Of a DNA stretch of 64,000 nt, positions 21,087 through 31,413 are shown one piece after another. The position numbers and the translations under genes were made by a program. Below the pieces are notes generated by a model. That model worked only from the letters and a program-made list of their open reading frames with translations, made no database searches and had not been told where the DNA came from. Positions within the stretch are counted from its first letter, which is position 1. Every line of letters starts with the position of its first letter. Origin of the DNA: CAWJJM01 sp963843275 (lineage in GTDB: Bacteria; Acidobacteriota; Thermoanaerobaculia; Multivoradales; JBCCEF01); NCBI GenBank assembly GCA_963843275.1, contig CAWJJM010000010.1, positions 248,001 through 312,000 on the forward strand, written 5' to 3'.

Positions 21087-21842
21087 GTGCCCCACTGGGT
21101 GCTCTACCCCGCCCTGCTCGCCGCCGGCTTCGTGGCCGGCGCCCTCAACGTGATCGCGGGGGGCGGCTCGTTCCTCACCCTCCCGGTGCTGATCTTCTTC
21201 GGGCTGCCGCCCACCGTGGCCAACGCCACCAACCGGGTCGGCGTGGCGATCCAGAACGTCGGCGCCGTCTGGGGCTTCCACCGCCACCGGGTGCTCGACT
21301 GGCGGTTCGCGCTGTGGGCCTCGGTGCCGGCGTGCGCCGGCGCCGCCCTCGGTGTCTGGGGCGCCCTGGCGATCGGCGACGAGGCGTTCAAGAAGGTGCT
21401 CGCCGTGCTGATGGTGGCGCTGAGCCTGTGGACGCTGCTGCGCGGCCGCGGGCGGCCGCCGGCGGCCGGCGGGGGCGAGGGCGGCCGCGGGCCGCGGCGG
21501 TGGCTCCTCGCCGCCGGCTTCTTCGCGGTGGGGATCTACGGCGGCTTCGTGCAGGCCGGGGTGGGCTTCCTGATCCTCGCCGCCACCTCGTTCGCCGGCC
21601 TCGACCTGGTGCGGGGCAACGCCGTCAAGGTCCTGGCGATCCTCGCCTTCACCACCCTGTCGCTCGCCATCTTCGCCACCCAGGGGGTGGTCGCCTGGGG
21701 GGTCGGACTGGTGCTCGCGGCCGGCAACCTCGCCGGCAGCCAGCTCGGCGTCCGCCTCACCGTGCTCAAGGGGCACGACTGGGTGCGCACCGTGGTCACC
21801 GGCGCGGTGGTGGTCTTCGCCGTCCTGCTGTGGTTCGACTGA
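21087..21842 (+). CDS. TauE/SafE-family (TSUP) membrane transporter
   Basis: A 251-residue integral membrane protein with about eight helices. It shows the two-fold repeat of the sulfite exporter TauE/SafE family: GALNVIAGGGSFLTLPVLIF in the first half (about residues 15-34), with the hallmark small-residue AGGGS, and the matching GFFAVGIYGGFVQAGVGF in the second half (about 145-165). The function is probably transport of sulfite, sulfoacetate or another small organosulfur anion, but in bacteria most members have no proven substrate. The GTG start places the first helix right at the N-terminus, as usual for the family. Confidence 0.9.
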   Translation: MPHWVLYPALLAAGFVAGALNVIAGGGSFLTLPVLIFFGLPPTVANATNRVGVAIQNVGAVWGFHRHRVLDWRFALWASVPACAGAALGVWGALAIGDEAFKKVLAVLMVALSLWTLLRGRGRPPAAGGGEGGRGPRRWLLAAGFFAVGIYGGFVQAGVGFLILAATSFAGLDLVRGNAVKVLAILAFTTLSLAIFATQGVVAWGVGLVLAAGNLAGSQLGVRLTVLKGHDWVRTVVTGAVVVFAVLLWFD

Positions 21843-21861
21843 GCGCGCGCGACGCCGCGCC

Positions 21862-22056
21862 TCACGCCGGGGCGGCGACCGCCGCGCCGCGGAGCTGCCC
21901 GACCACCTTCAGCAGCACCGCCTTGCGGTCCTTGAGCCCCTCGCGGAACTCCATGCGGTCGGTGTCGGCGATCTCCATGCGCAGGTCGGACAGGTAGCTC
22001 TCCAGCACCGCCACCAGGACCTGGCGCTCCTCCTCGGTCACCTCGAGCCGGATCAT
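21862..22056 (-). CDS. Small conserved-looking hypothetical protein
   Basis: A 64-residue acidic protein starting MIRLEVTEEERQVLVAVLES and ending in an Ala-rich tail. It is predicted to be all helical: a strand/turn, then two amphipathic helices (about residues 7-25 and 36-52). AAAGGAGG lies nine bases before its ATG, good support that it is a real gene. It looks like the short helical DUF-type proteins common in acidobacterial genomes, but I cannot name a family or function. It is transcribed divergently from the COG2403 gene, with about 230 bases between the starts. Confidence 0.65.
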   Translation of the reverse strand: MIRLEVTEEERQVLVAVLESYLSDLRMEIADTDRMEFREGLKDRKAVLLKVVGQLRGAAVAAPA

Positions 22057-22288
22057 CTCGGGCCTCCTTTCCGCGTCTCGCGCGTGCCGGGACCGTCCCC
22101 TCGGACATCCTAGAATCGTCGCGGGCCGGGCGGGCCGCCCGCGCGGGTGGGCGGTCCCGCCCCGTCGCGTCTTGCCGCGGCGGCCGAAGCTGTCAGGCTG
22201 GGCTCCGGCGCCGCGCCGGCCGGTCGGTTCCCGGCCGCGGGCTCCGCACGCGACACCCCGAGGCCAACCGAACGGAGGGAGGATCCGC

Positions 22289-23621
22289 ATGGAGCGCAGG
22301 AAAGTCGTCATCATGGGGGCGGCGGGACGGGACTTCCACAACTTCAACACGCTGTTCCGCGGCGACGACCGGGTCCGGGTGGTGGCGTTCACGGCCGCCC
22401 AGATCCCCGACATCGACGGGCGCACGTACCCCGCCGAGCTGGCCGGCGGGCTGTACCCGGACGGCGTGCCGATCCGCCCCGAGAGCGAGCTCGAGTCGAT
22501 CGTGCGCGACGAGGCGATCGACGAGGTGTGGTTCTCCTACTCCGACGTGCCGCACCTCTACGTGATGCAGGTCGCCAGCCGGGTGATCGGTTGGGGGGCG
22601 CACTTCGGCGTCTGCTCGGTCCAGCGCACCATGCTGCGCTCGAGCCGGCCGGTGATCGCCGTCACCGCGGTGCGCACGGGCGTCGGCAAGTCGCAGACCA
22701 CCCGCTACCTGTCGCGGATCCTGCGCCGGATGGGCAAGAAGGTCGTCGCGGTGCGCCACCCGATGCCGTACGGGGACCTGTCCCGCCAGATCTGCCAGCG
22801 CTTCGCCACCTACGAGGACCTCGACCGCCACGACACCACGATCGAGGAGCGCGAGGAGTACGAGCCCCACATCGACAACGGCTTCGTGGTCTACGCCGGC
22901 GTCGACTACGAGCGCATCCTGCGCGAGGCCGAGAAGGAGGCCGAGGTCATCCTGTGGGACGGCGGCAACAACGACACCCCGTTCTTCCGCCCCGACCTCC
23001 ACATCACCCTGCGTCGACCCGCACCGTCCCGGCCACGAGCTGACCTACTACCCGGGGCAGACCAACTTCCTGCTCGCCGACGTGCTGGTGGTCAACAAGG
23101 TGTCGACCGCCGACCCGAAGGACGTCGAGACGGTGCTCGCCAACTGCCGGCGGGAGAACCCCTCCGCCCGGGTCGTGCAGTGCCGCTCCGCCATCACGCT
23201 GGACGACGCCGAGAAGGTGCGCGGCAAGCGCGCGCTGGTGGTCGAGGACGGCCCCACCCTCACCCACGGCGGCATGACCTACGGCGCCGGCTGGTTCGCC
23301 GCCAAGGAGGCCGGGGCGGCCGAGATCGTCGACCCCGTGCCCTACGCCGTCGGCTCGATCCGCGCCACCTACGAGAAGTACCCGAACGCGCGCAAGATCC
23401 TGCCCGCGATGGGCTACGGCGAGCGGCAGATCCAGGAGCTCGAGGAGACCATCCGCGCCACCCCGGCCGACGTCGTCGTCGAGGGCACCCCGATCGACCT
23501 GCGCCGCGTGCTGTCGGTCGACAAGCCGATCGCCAACGTCCGCTACGAGCTCGAGGAGCTCGAGCCCGGCGTGCTGGAGGCCGCCGTCGAGCGCGTGCTC
23601 GCGGGCTCCGCGGCCGCCTGA
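22289..23621 (+). CDS. COG2403 predicted GTPase (cyclic 2,3-diphosphoglycerate synthetase-like), one frame break
   Basis: Allowing for one extra base near 23009-23014, this is a 443-residue protein. Residues 1-110 form a Rossmann-like domain (VVIMGAAGRDFHNFNTLFRG). A P-loop follows: AVRTGVGKSQTTR (G-x-G-K-S, about 126-138). Later come ILWDGGNNDTPFF (Walker B-like) and VNKVSTAD, an NKxD-like base-recognition loop. This order is typical of the family that includes methanogen cyclic 2,3-diphosphoglycerate synthetase. Bacterial members are often annotated that way, but whether they make cDPG is unproven. ATG 22289 has GGAGGGAGG close upstream. Both halves on either side of the break are strongly family-like, so a sequencing slip is the best explanation. 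Confidence 0.82.
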
Positions 23622-23639
23622 TCCCCCTTCGCCCCGCCG

Positions 23640-23672
23640 GCCGGACCCCTGACGTCGACGGCGGGGTCCGGC
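23640..23672. terminator. Perfect 10-bp hairpin between convergent genes
   Basis: GCCGGACCCC at 23640-23649 pairs exactly with 23663-23672 across a 13-base loop. It starts 18 bases after the COG2403 stop and faces the end of the convergent gene at 23855, so it could end transcription from both sides. There is no U-run, so if it works it is a non-canonical terminator. Confidence 0.5.
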
Positions 23673-23854
23673 ACGACCGGTACGACTCCGGAGCCGCGGC
23701 GCAGGAGATCGCGCGCGGCACGGTGCGATGGCGAGAATCGTCCGCGCAGCGGCGGCGTTCCGCGCTTCGAGGCGCTCGGCCCGGAGCCGCTACCGGGACG
23801 TCGGTCCTGGTGAGTGCGCGCGCGCCTCGGGGCGCCGAGCCCGGGCCGCGCGCC

Positions 23855-24724
23855 TCACCACGACGAGCTCGTCGGCACCCAGAGCTCCCCCATCTTCGTC
23901 AGAGTGATCTCGCCCTGCGCCTTCTCGCCTGCCAGGACGCCTTCGATCTTCAGGAGGGCGGTCTGGCCGTCGCTCGACCCCCCGAGGATGGTGACGTCGG
24001 TGGGCGTCAGCTCCCGCAGGAAGTCCAGCTGTTCCTGCGCGTCGTCGCCCTCGAGGGCCGCCGCCATCTCCGCCGGCACCAGCGGCTTCAAGGCCGCGAG
24101 CTCACCGCTGTGGACCGCCGCCACCCAGCGGAGATAGGCACGTCCGGGCTCGCCGCCGTCGGCCGGCAACGCCTCTCCGATCGGCGCGTCGGGGTCGGAG
24201 AGAGGAAGGTCGAAGGTGAGGTCGTACTGGAAGGTGTCGTCGAAGATCTTCTGCGGCTCGTCGTGGTGGACGCGGCCGACGAACCGGTCGGGACCGGTGC
24301 TCCGCAGCTCGATCTTCGGATAGGTGCCCCCCGTGACGTTGCCGCCGGCGTCCGCCGAGAGCTTCAGCGACTGCGAGTACACCTGCAGCTCCGGCGTGTC
24401 GCCGAACTCCTCCGTCCGCGTCACGCCGAGCTCGATCCAGGCGGTGTCGGAGACGAAATGGCCGAGCTCCCTCGGCTCCACCGGATGCTCGACGAAGAGC
24501 AGCGTCCAGGTCGGATCGCTCTCCTCGTAGAAGCCCTTCTCCGCCGCCCAGACATAGGCGTAGGGGAGCTCGATCGTCTTGCCGTTGACGACGAACGTAC
24601 CGCTCACCTCGGGCTCGCCCGTCGCGGCGCCGGCAGCGGCGGCGAGACCCAGGACGAGCAGGGCGGCCACCAGCCCTCGCCGTGCGACCGACCTGAGATC
24701 GACCCGCGTGCGATCTTCGCGCAT
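23855..24724 (-). CDS. Secreted protein of unknown function
   Basis: A 289-residue protein with a signal peptide (hydrophobic run at about residues 17-33, cleavage near AGAATGE). The mature part is a beta-rich domain: an early FVVNGKTIELPYAYVWAAEK segment, a middle with YPKIELRSTGPDRFVGRV, then a helix-rich stretch with two Asp/Glu-rich helices. The C-terminal 70 residues (DVTILGGSSDGQTALLKIEG onward) look like the strand-rich DUF4878/NTF2-like end. No catalytic motif can be named. ATG 24724 is chosen over 24763 because AGGAGG lies eight bases upstream of it. A -10-like TAGGAT sits at 24793-24798 on the minus strand. Confidence 0.7.
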   Translation of the reverse strand: MREDRTRVDLRSVARRGLVAALLVLGLAAAAGAATGEPEVSGTFVVNGKTIELPYAYVWAAEKGFYEESDPTWTLLFVEHPVEPRELGHFVSDTAWIELGVTRTEEFGDTPELQVYSQSLKLSADAGGNVTGGTYPKIELRSTGPDRFVGRVHHDEPQKIFDDTFQYDLTFDLPLSDPDAPIGEALPADGGEPGRAYLRWVAAVHSGELAALKPLVPAEMAAALEGDDAQEQLDFLRELTPTDVTILGGSSDGQTALLKIEGVLAGEKAQGEITLTKMGELWVPTSSSW

Positions 24725-24792
24725 GACACGATCCTCCTGGAGAGTGCGACCTGCGCCTCGCAAGGCGAGGTCGAGGGTGGTTTCGACACCCC

Positions 24793-24798
24793 ATCCTA
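24793..24798 (-). promoter_or_regulatory. Candidate -10 element for the secreted-protein gene
   Basis: Read on the minus strand this is TAGGAT, about 70 bases upstream of the ATG at 24724. I see no clear -35 box, so support is from the hexamer and position alone. Confidence 0.35.
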
Positions 24799-24893
24799 CC
24801 GGCGACGGTCCCCAGGTCCGTTCTGCTTCCGATCTCGAGCTCGCGGAGAGGGGCCGGCCTCGCCCCGGCCCGACGTTCGGGCGCCCCCGCGCC

Positions 24894-24923
24894 TTGACCG
24901 CCGCCGACGCCCCCGGCTACACT
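24894..24923 (+). promoter_or_regulatory. Sigma-70 promoter of tRNA-Ala
   Basis: TTGACC at 24894-24899 and TACACT at 24918-24923, 18 bases apart, form a good housekeeping promoter ending 17 bases before the tRNA. Stable-RNA genes need strong promoters, which helps fix the consensus for this organism. Confidence 0.7.
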
Positions 24924-24940
24924 TCCGGGTCCCGACGCGT

Positions 24941-25016
<76 letters not shown>

Positions 25017-25146
25017 CCCCCCTTCCACCCCCGTTGACGGGACCCGGGCGCGGCAGCGCGCTCGCAACGACCGTGGACCGCCGCGCGGCGCAGGCATCCG
25101 TCTCCGCGCTCGTGGGACGGCAGGAGCCCGGTGGCCGTCGCCGTCC

Positions 25147-27561
25147 CTACCCCTCGCGCAACGCCCTCACGGGATCGGTGCGGGCAGCGCGCAGGGCCGG
25201 GCCGAGCGCCGCCGCCAGGCCCGCGGCGAACAGCAGGAGCGCCGCGGCGGAGAGGGCCACCGGATCGGTGGGGCGGACGCCGTAGAGGGCGCCGGCGAGC
25301 AGCCGCGAGGCGGCGAGCGCCCCGGCCAGCCCGAGCACGACACCCGCTCCCAGCATCCGCAGACCCGACCGCAGGACCCCGCGGACCACCTGGTCGCGCC
25401 GCCCTCCGAGGGCGATGCGGACGCCGATCTCGTGGGTGCGGCTGCGGGCGGTGTAGGCCATCACCCCGTAGACGCCGGCGACGCCGAGCACCAGGGCGAC
25501 GAACGCGAAGAGCCCGACCAGCACGAGCTGGAAGCGGGGCTCGCCACGGAGATCGGCCGCGGCGGCGGCGAGGGTCCGTAGGGAGACCGGCTGGAGATCC
25601 GGGTCGATCCGTTCCAGGGTGGCGCGCACCGGCCCCACGAGGGTCGCCGGTTCGACCGCGGTCCGCACCGCGAAGTAGGTCGCCCAACGGGTGTACTGCC
25701 GGTTGGAGAAGTAGATCTCGGCCACCGGCGGTCGCCCCGGAAAGAAGGACTTCACGTCCCGGACCACGCCGACCACCCGGACCTGCATCTGGAGCTGGGG
25801 CAGCGTGACGGTGGCGTCGACCGGGGAGCGGTCCGGCCACAGTCGTCGCGCCAGGGTCTCGTTGACCACGGCGACCCGCGGCCGGCCCGCGACGTCGTCC
25901 TCCCGCAGACCGCGGCCGTCGACCACCGGGACGCCGAGGGTGCGGAAGTAACCGGGCCCGACGTCGAACCAGGCGGCCGTCGGCGCGTCCTGCACCGCGT
26001 CGCCGCGCCCGTCGACCAACAAGGGGGTCGTGCCGTCGCCTCCGAAGATGGGTCCCGCCGACATGGTGCCGACCGCGGCCACCCCGGGCAGCGCGGCGAT
26101 CTCCTCCTCCACCCGGCGGTAGAGGCCCAGCACCTCCTCCGCGGAACCGTAGCGGCCGGACGAGGGGAAGACCTGGAAGGTCAACAGGTGTCGAGTCTCG
26201 AAGCCGGGACGCCAGTCGAGCAGGCCCGCGAAGCTGCGCAGCAGCAGCAGAGCCGCCGCCAGCAACACCACCGCCAGGGCGAGTTGGCCCGCCACCAGCA
26301 GCTCCCGGGCCCGGGTCGTCGGCCGGCCCGTGGAGGACCGCCGGCCCTCCCCCAGCGCCCCTGCGGGGGCGACGCGGGCCAGCCGCAGCGCCGGCACCAG
26401 GCCCGCCGCCAGGCCGCTGAGCAGCGAGACCGACAACGCGAGGGCGAGCAGGGGGAGGTCGAGGGTGACCTCGTCGAGGCGCGGGACGCCGGCCGGGGCC
26501 ATGCGCACGAAGGCCGGAGTCGCCCACACCGCCAGCAGCACGCCGAGGGTCCCGCCGGCGATGCCCAGGAGCGCGCTCTCCGCCAGCAAGCGCCACACGA
26601 TCGAGCCGCGCCCGGCGCCCAAGGCCAGCAGGATCGCGGCCTCGTGCCGGCGGGAGGTCGCGCGCACCAGGAGCAACCCGGCCAGGTTGACGCACACGAT
26701 CAGCAGCACCAGGCCCGCCGCCGCCAAGAAGATCAGCAGCATCGGCCGGGCGTCGCGCACCAGGAACTCCCGCATCGGAACCACCCGGACGCCCCAGCCG
26801 CCCACCGTCTCCGGGTGGAGCGCGGCGAGCCCGGCCTCGATCGCCGTCAGCTCCGCCTCGGCGCGCGTCACGTCGGTCCCGGGGCGCAGGCGGCCCACCG
26901 CGACGAAGCCGCGCCACGAGCGGGTCTCCTCGTCCCGCGGGTCGAACGGCAGCGGCGTCCACAGCCGCGCGTGGCCGAGGCGCGGGAAATAGGCCGCGCG
27001 CGGCAGCACGCCGATCACGCGGTACGGCTCGTCGTTGAGCAGCAGTTTCCGGCCGAGCACCTCGGGGTCGCCGCCGAGCTGATCCTGCCAGGCGTCCCAG
27101 GTCAGGACGACGACGTGCGCGTCGCCCCGGGGCGGCAGATCACGGGCCTCGATCGACCGGCCCAGCAGCGGCCGCACGCCCAGCGCGCGCAGGAACCCGG
27201 GGGTGGCGACGGCGCTGTCGACCAGCGCGACGCTCCCCCCGTCGGCGGGCCGCGCCGAGACGGCGTCGCTGCGCGCCACGCCCAGCACCTCGAGCGCCGC
27301 GCTCCGCGCCGCCCAGTCCTCGGCGTCGGGCGGTGAGACGCTGCAATAGGGCCCCTTGCCCTCGTGCGTCTCGCACAGGGTCACCACCCGGGCCGCAGCG
27401 GCCAGCGGGAGCGGCCTGAAGAGGATGTGCTCGACGACGCTGAAGATCGCGGTGGTGGCCCCGATCCCCAACGCCAGCACCAGCACCGTCGGCACGGTGA
27501 AGCCGGGGCCGGCGGCGAGCGAGCGGAATGCGTGACGGACATCCCTCCACATTGCGGACAT
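25147..27561 (-). CDS. MacB/FtsX-like orphan ABC permease (ADOP type)
   Basis: An 804-residue permease with two copies of the MacB periplasmic domain plus FtsX membrane unit. An N-terminal MWRDVRHAFRSLAAGPGFT motif is followed by TM1 (about residues 22-42, TVLVLALGIGATTAIFSVVE). After the first MacB-PCD, three helices appear with NLAGLLLVRATSRRHE at about 295-310. The second half repeats this, ending in GVYGVMAYTARSRTHEIGVR. This double layout and opening define the acidobacterial duplicated orphan permease (ADOP) family, found without its own ATPase, as here. It may assemble with a MacB-type ATPase made elsewhere. ATG 27561 has GGAGGG upstream. Gene 3' of it is tRNA-Ala on the other strand; the tricorn-like gene lies upstream. 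Confidence 0.9.
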   Translation of the reverse strand: MSAMWRDVRHAFRSLAAGPGFTVPTVLVLALGIGATTAIFSVVEHILFRPLPLAAAARVVTLCETHEGKGPYCSVSPPDAEDWAARSAALEVLGVARSDAVSARPADGGSVALVDSAVATPGFLRALGVRPLLGRSIEARDLPPRGDAHVVVLTWDAWQDQLGGDPEVLGRKLLLNDEPYRVIGVLPRAAYFPRLGHARLWTPLPFDPRDEETRSWRGFVAVGRLRPGTDVTRAEAELTAIEAGLAALHPETVGGWGVRVVPMREFLVRDARPMLLIFLAAAGLVLLIVCVNLAGLLLVRATSRRHEAAILLALGAGRGSIVWRLLAESALLGIAGGTLGVLLAVWATPAFVRMAPAGVPRLDEVTLDLPLLALALSVSLLSGLAAGLVPALRLARVAPAGALGEGRRSSTGRPTTRARELLVAGQLALAVVLLAAALLLLRSFAGLLDWRPGFETRHLLTFQVFPSSGRYGSAEEVLGLYRRVEEEIAALPGVAAVGTMSAGPIFGGDGTTPLLVDGRGDAVQDAPTAAWFDVGPGYFRTLGVPVVDGRGLREDDVAGRPRVAVVNETLARRLWPDRSPVDATVTLPQLQMQVRVVGVVRDVKSFFPGRPPVAEIYFSNRQYTRWATYFAVRTAVEPATLVGPVRATLERIDPDLQPVSLRTLAAAAADLRGEPRFQLVLVGLFAFVALVLGVAGVYGVMAYTARSRTHEIGVRIALGGRRDQVVRGVLRSGLRMLGAGVVLGLAGALAASRLLAGALYGVRPTDPVALSAAALLLFAAGLAAALGPALRAARTDPVRALREG

Positions 27562-27846
27562 CTTCGCCCTCCGTACCACCGTCCCCACGAGGCAGAAGAG
27601 GCACGTTCGATGCCACGCACCGGTGCCGCGCAAACGCCTGCCGGAGAAGCGATTCCGCCCGGCACCGGAGCGAGCGGCCCGTCCGCTGGCGGGATCGCCC
27701 TTCCACCCGCGGACGCCCCGGGGACGCCGGACGGAGCCCGCTCGCGGCGTGGACCGCCGGAACGCGGCCGGTCGCCGCGGGGCTCAGCTCGACGCGCCGC
27801 GGGTGCCGAGGGCGGCGCCGGCGGCCCGCGCCGCCCGATCCCAGGC

Positions 27847-30800
27847 CTACTTCCCCGCGTCGAGCTCGGCGAGGAGGACGCGCACGGCCTCCTCGAGCTG
27901 CTGGTCGCGGCCCTGGGCCTCGAGCGCCGGATCGTTGTCGACCTGGTGGTCGGGGGCCAGGTGCTTGCGCTCGAGGAAGTCGCCCTCGTTGTCCACCAGC
28001 CCGACCTCGGGGATGCCGAAGACCAGGGTCGGGTCCTGGAGGCGCTCCCACCAGACCGAGGTGCAGGTGCCGGGCACCGGCATGCCCACCGTCTCGCCGA
28101 TGCCGAGCTCGGTGTAGGCGGCCGGGAAGCAGTGGGCGTCGGAATAGTTGCCCTCGTTCATCACCACGATCGACGGTTTGGTCCAGCGCAGCGACGGCTC
28201 GGTGCCCAGCTTCTGCCCCCGCGGCACGTTGCGGGCGAAGACCTTGCCGGTGAGGAAGACGGTGAGCGCCTCGTCGAGGTTGCCGCCGCCGTTGAAGCGG
28301 GTGTCGAGGACGATCGCCTCCTTGTCCACCGCGCGGCCGAAGATCTCCTCGAAGATCTGGCGGTAGGAGGCGTCGTTCATGCCGCGGATGTGGGCGTAGC
28401 CGAGGCGGCCGTTCGACAGCCGGTCGACCTCGGCGCGCCGCGAGCGCACCCAGCGCTTGTAGAGCAGCTGCGACTCCTCGCGGCCGTCGATCGGCTTGGC
28501 GGTCTCCTGCCAGCGGGTGCCGGTCGCGGGATCGAGCAGGCCCAGCCGCACCGGGGTGCCGGCCTTGTGGTTGAGCAGCGGGTACCAGTTGGCGCCCGCG
28601 CGCGATCGCCTCGCCGTCGATCGACTCGAGGACGACGCCGGGGGCGATCCGGGTGCCGGCCCGGGTCAGCGGCCCGCCCTCGACCACCTCGGCGATCTCG
28701 ACCCCGGGGCCGGTGTGGTCGGGGCGCGGGAAGAAGGCGAGCGAGGCGGTGGCGTCGGCGTCCTCGGAGTGCGGCCGGTAGCGGCCCCCGGTGTGCGAGG
28801 CGTCGAGCTCGCCCTGCATCTCCGAGATCAGCTCGGCGAAGTCGCGGTTGTTGCTGACGTGCGGCAGGAAGCGGGCGTAGGCGGTCTTCATGGCGTCCCA
28901 GTCGACGCCGTGCAGGTCTTCGACGTAGAACTTCTCCTTGGTCTGCCGCCAGATGTGCTCGAACAGGTAGGCCCGCTCGGCGGCCGCGTCGAGCTCGATG
29001 CGGGCCCGCAGCGCCACCGGCTTGACCTTGCCGCCCTCGAGCTCCACCGTGGTCAGCTTGCCGTCGGCGAGCACGAAGGCCTTCTTGCCGTCGTGGTCGA
29101 TGGCTCAGCCCGCCGGCGCGCTCGGCGTCGAGCTTCGCCAGCAGCTCGACCTCGTCCTTGCGCGGGCCGCGCCACCCACAGGTCGAACCCCTTCTCGAAG
29201 CGGGCCAGGTAGACCAGGGTCTCGCCGTCGGGGCTGAGCCGGGCGTCGGCGAGGTCGGCCGGCGCGTGGGTCAGCCGGACCGTGCGGTCCTCGAGCCCGG
29301 TGAGCTCCATCGCCACCGGATCGGCGAGCTCGGGCGCCTCCTTGCCGCCCTTCCCCTCCGCGGCGCCCTTCGCCTCTCCCTTCTTGCCCTTGGCCTTGCT
29401 CTTGCCCTTGGCCTCGCCCTCGGCCGCTCCCTTCTCCTCCCCCTTCTCCGCGTCGTCCTTCGCCTCGTCCTCCTTGGCCTTCACCTGCTCGAACTCGGCC
29501 GGGGACAGGTTGAAGCGATCCCACGCCTTCTCGGTGAAGAACATGGCGTAGACGTCGTCCTGGCTCCCCCAGCCCGAGTGGCGCCGCATGCCCTGGCGGT
29601 CGGTGGCCCAGTACATCATCGTGCCGTCGCGGTTGAAGCGCGGGATCTCGTCCTCGTAGCCGCTGCGGGTGAGGTTGACCAGCTCGCCCTCGCCGCTCGC
29701 CGGCACCAGGCCCACCTCCGACGACCAGCGGCCGTCGCTGAGGAACTGCACCAGCAGCCAGCGGCCGTCGGGCGACCACTGGAACCACTGGTCGCCGTCG
29801 GCATAGGAGTAGTTGCGGTCGCCGGCCAGCACCTGGTGGCTGGCGCCGGTGGCCAGGTCGAGGACCTCGAGCGTGGTGCGGTTCTCGAGGTAGGCCACCT
29901 GCTTGCCGTCCGGGCGAGAACAGCGGCTGGAAGGTCTCGTCCGGGGTCTCGAGCACCGGCCGCTCGACGATCGCCGTGGCGTTGAAGAAGGCGGGCTCGT
30001 CGTCGTCGGTGAGGTCGCTGCGGTAGAGGTTCCAGCTGCCGTTGCGCTCGCTGGCGTAGATCAGGCTGCGGCCGTCGGGCGAGAAGCTGACCGACCGCTC
30101 CTGCTCCGGGGTGTCGGTGATGCGCTTGGTGACCGGGTAGTCGGTCGCCGTCACGAAGACCTCGCCGCGGGCGACGAAGGCGATCTCCTTGCCGCTCGGC
30201 GAGACGTCGAACTCGGAGAGCTGGTCGCCGACGTCGGTCCACTCGACCAACCCGCCGCGCGGCTCGGTCGTCACCCCGACCTCGACCCGGTGGCTCTCGG
30301 CGGCTCCGGCCGGCCGCAGCCAGAGCTCATCCGTCCCAGGTGTAGCAGAGGTCCCCCTGGCGCGAGATCGACAGGAACCGCACCGGGTGCGTGGCGTGCC
30401 GGGTGATCTGCTCCGGCTGCCCGGGTCCCGGCCAGGTCGAGACGCCAGACGTTGAAGCTCCCGCTGCGCTCGGAGAGGTAGTAGAGCGACGCCTCGTCGG
30501 GGCTCCACACCGGCTGCCGGTCGTCGGCGCCGAGCTGCGGTCCAGCCGCGTGTGGCGGCCGGTCGCCGCGTCGTAGGTCCACACGTCGCGCGCGAACGAC
30601 GAGTCGTCGTGCTTGCGCCAGTGCATCTCGTAGCCCTTGCGGTCCGAGTACGCCAGCGTCGGTGCCGGCGCGGTTCCACACCGCGTACTCGGCCGGCGTC
30701 GTCAGCACCTGCTCCGGCATGCCGCCGGCGAGCGCCACGCGGTAGAGCTCGGGCTGGGCCCCGGTGGGGAACTGGACGTTGGTCACCGCGTCGAGCCGGG

Positions 30801-31201
30801 CCGACTCGAACAGCACCGACTGCCCGTCGGGCGTGAAGCTGGTCGGGCACGTCGTCGGCGGAGTGGAAGGTGAGGCGGCTGCGCGGCGCCGCCCGCCGCC
30901 GCGATGACGTAGACGTCGAAGTTGCCGTAGCGGTCCGCGGCGAAGGCGATCTGGCTGCCGTCGGGCGACCAGACCGGCGTGGCCCTCGTAGGCCTCGTGC
31001 ACGGTCAGCGGCGTCGCGACGCCGCCGGCCGCCGGCACCGTCCACAGGTCGCCGCGGTAGCTGAAGGCGATGGTGCGACCGTCCGGCGAGATCGCCGGGG
31101 TAGCGGATCCACAGGGCCGGCTCGGCGGCGCGGGCGAGCAACGGGGCCGCCCCCAGGAGGGCGAGCGAAAGGGCGAGACGGGCGAGTCGCGGCTGGCGCA
31201 A
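27847..31201 (-). CDS. Second tricorn-like S41 peptidase, twelve apparent frame breaks
   Basis: Read as one gene from a TTG at 31201 (AGGAGGAG upstream) to the stop at 27847. Twelve frame changes (near 31098, 30978, 30887, 30853, 30655, 30541, 30425, 30332, 29915, 29172, 29103 and 28600) rebuild a protein of about 1114 residues: eleven extra bases, one missing. It has a signal peptide, TolB-like propeller blades with ISPDGRTIAFSYRGDLWTVP, and a Lys/Ala/Gly/Glu-rich insert at about 29340-29480. A PDZ segment and the S41 domain follow. The Ser-His pair (LDASHTGG) and Ser-Asp (NYSDAHCF) are present; the acidic residue position reads VDNDP where its paralogue has VENDP. Every fragment is conserved with no internal stop in frame, so I think the breaks are consensus errors. 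Confidence 0.7.
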
Positions 31202-31413
31202 GACGATCTCCTCCTCTGCGGACGGAAGGGTCCGAACGGGGCAGGTACGCAGTCTCGCACGAGAGGTTGCGGCCCGCGGGTCGGTCGGGACCGGCCCGCG
31301 GGGTCGGGCCGCCGGGCGGCCGCCTCGGCGCGGCGCGCCGGCGCGTCACGATCCGCCAGGGGCGGTGTCCCCGGGAGCAGGGCGGCCCGGAACCGGGGCG
31401 GGGTCCGGGCCCC

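Noticed and set aside
27847..31201. Calling the second tricorn-like gene a pseudogene
   Set aside because: All pieces are conserved, and correction of single bases gives an exact full-length product. Consensus error is simpler.
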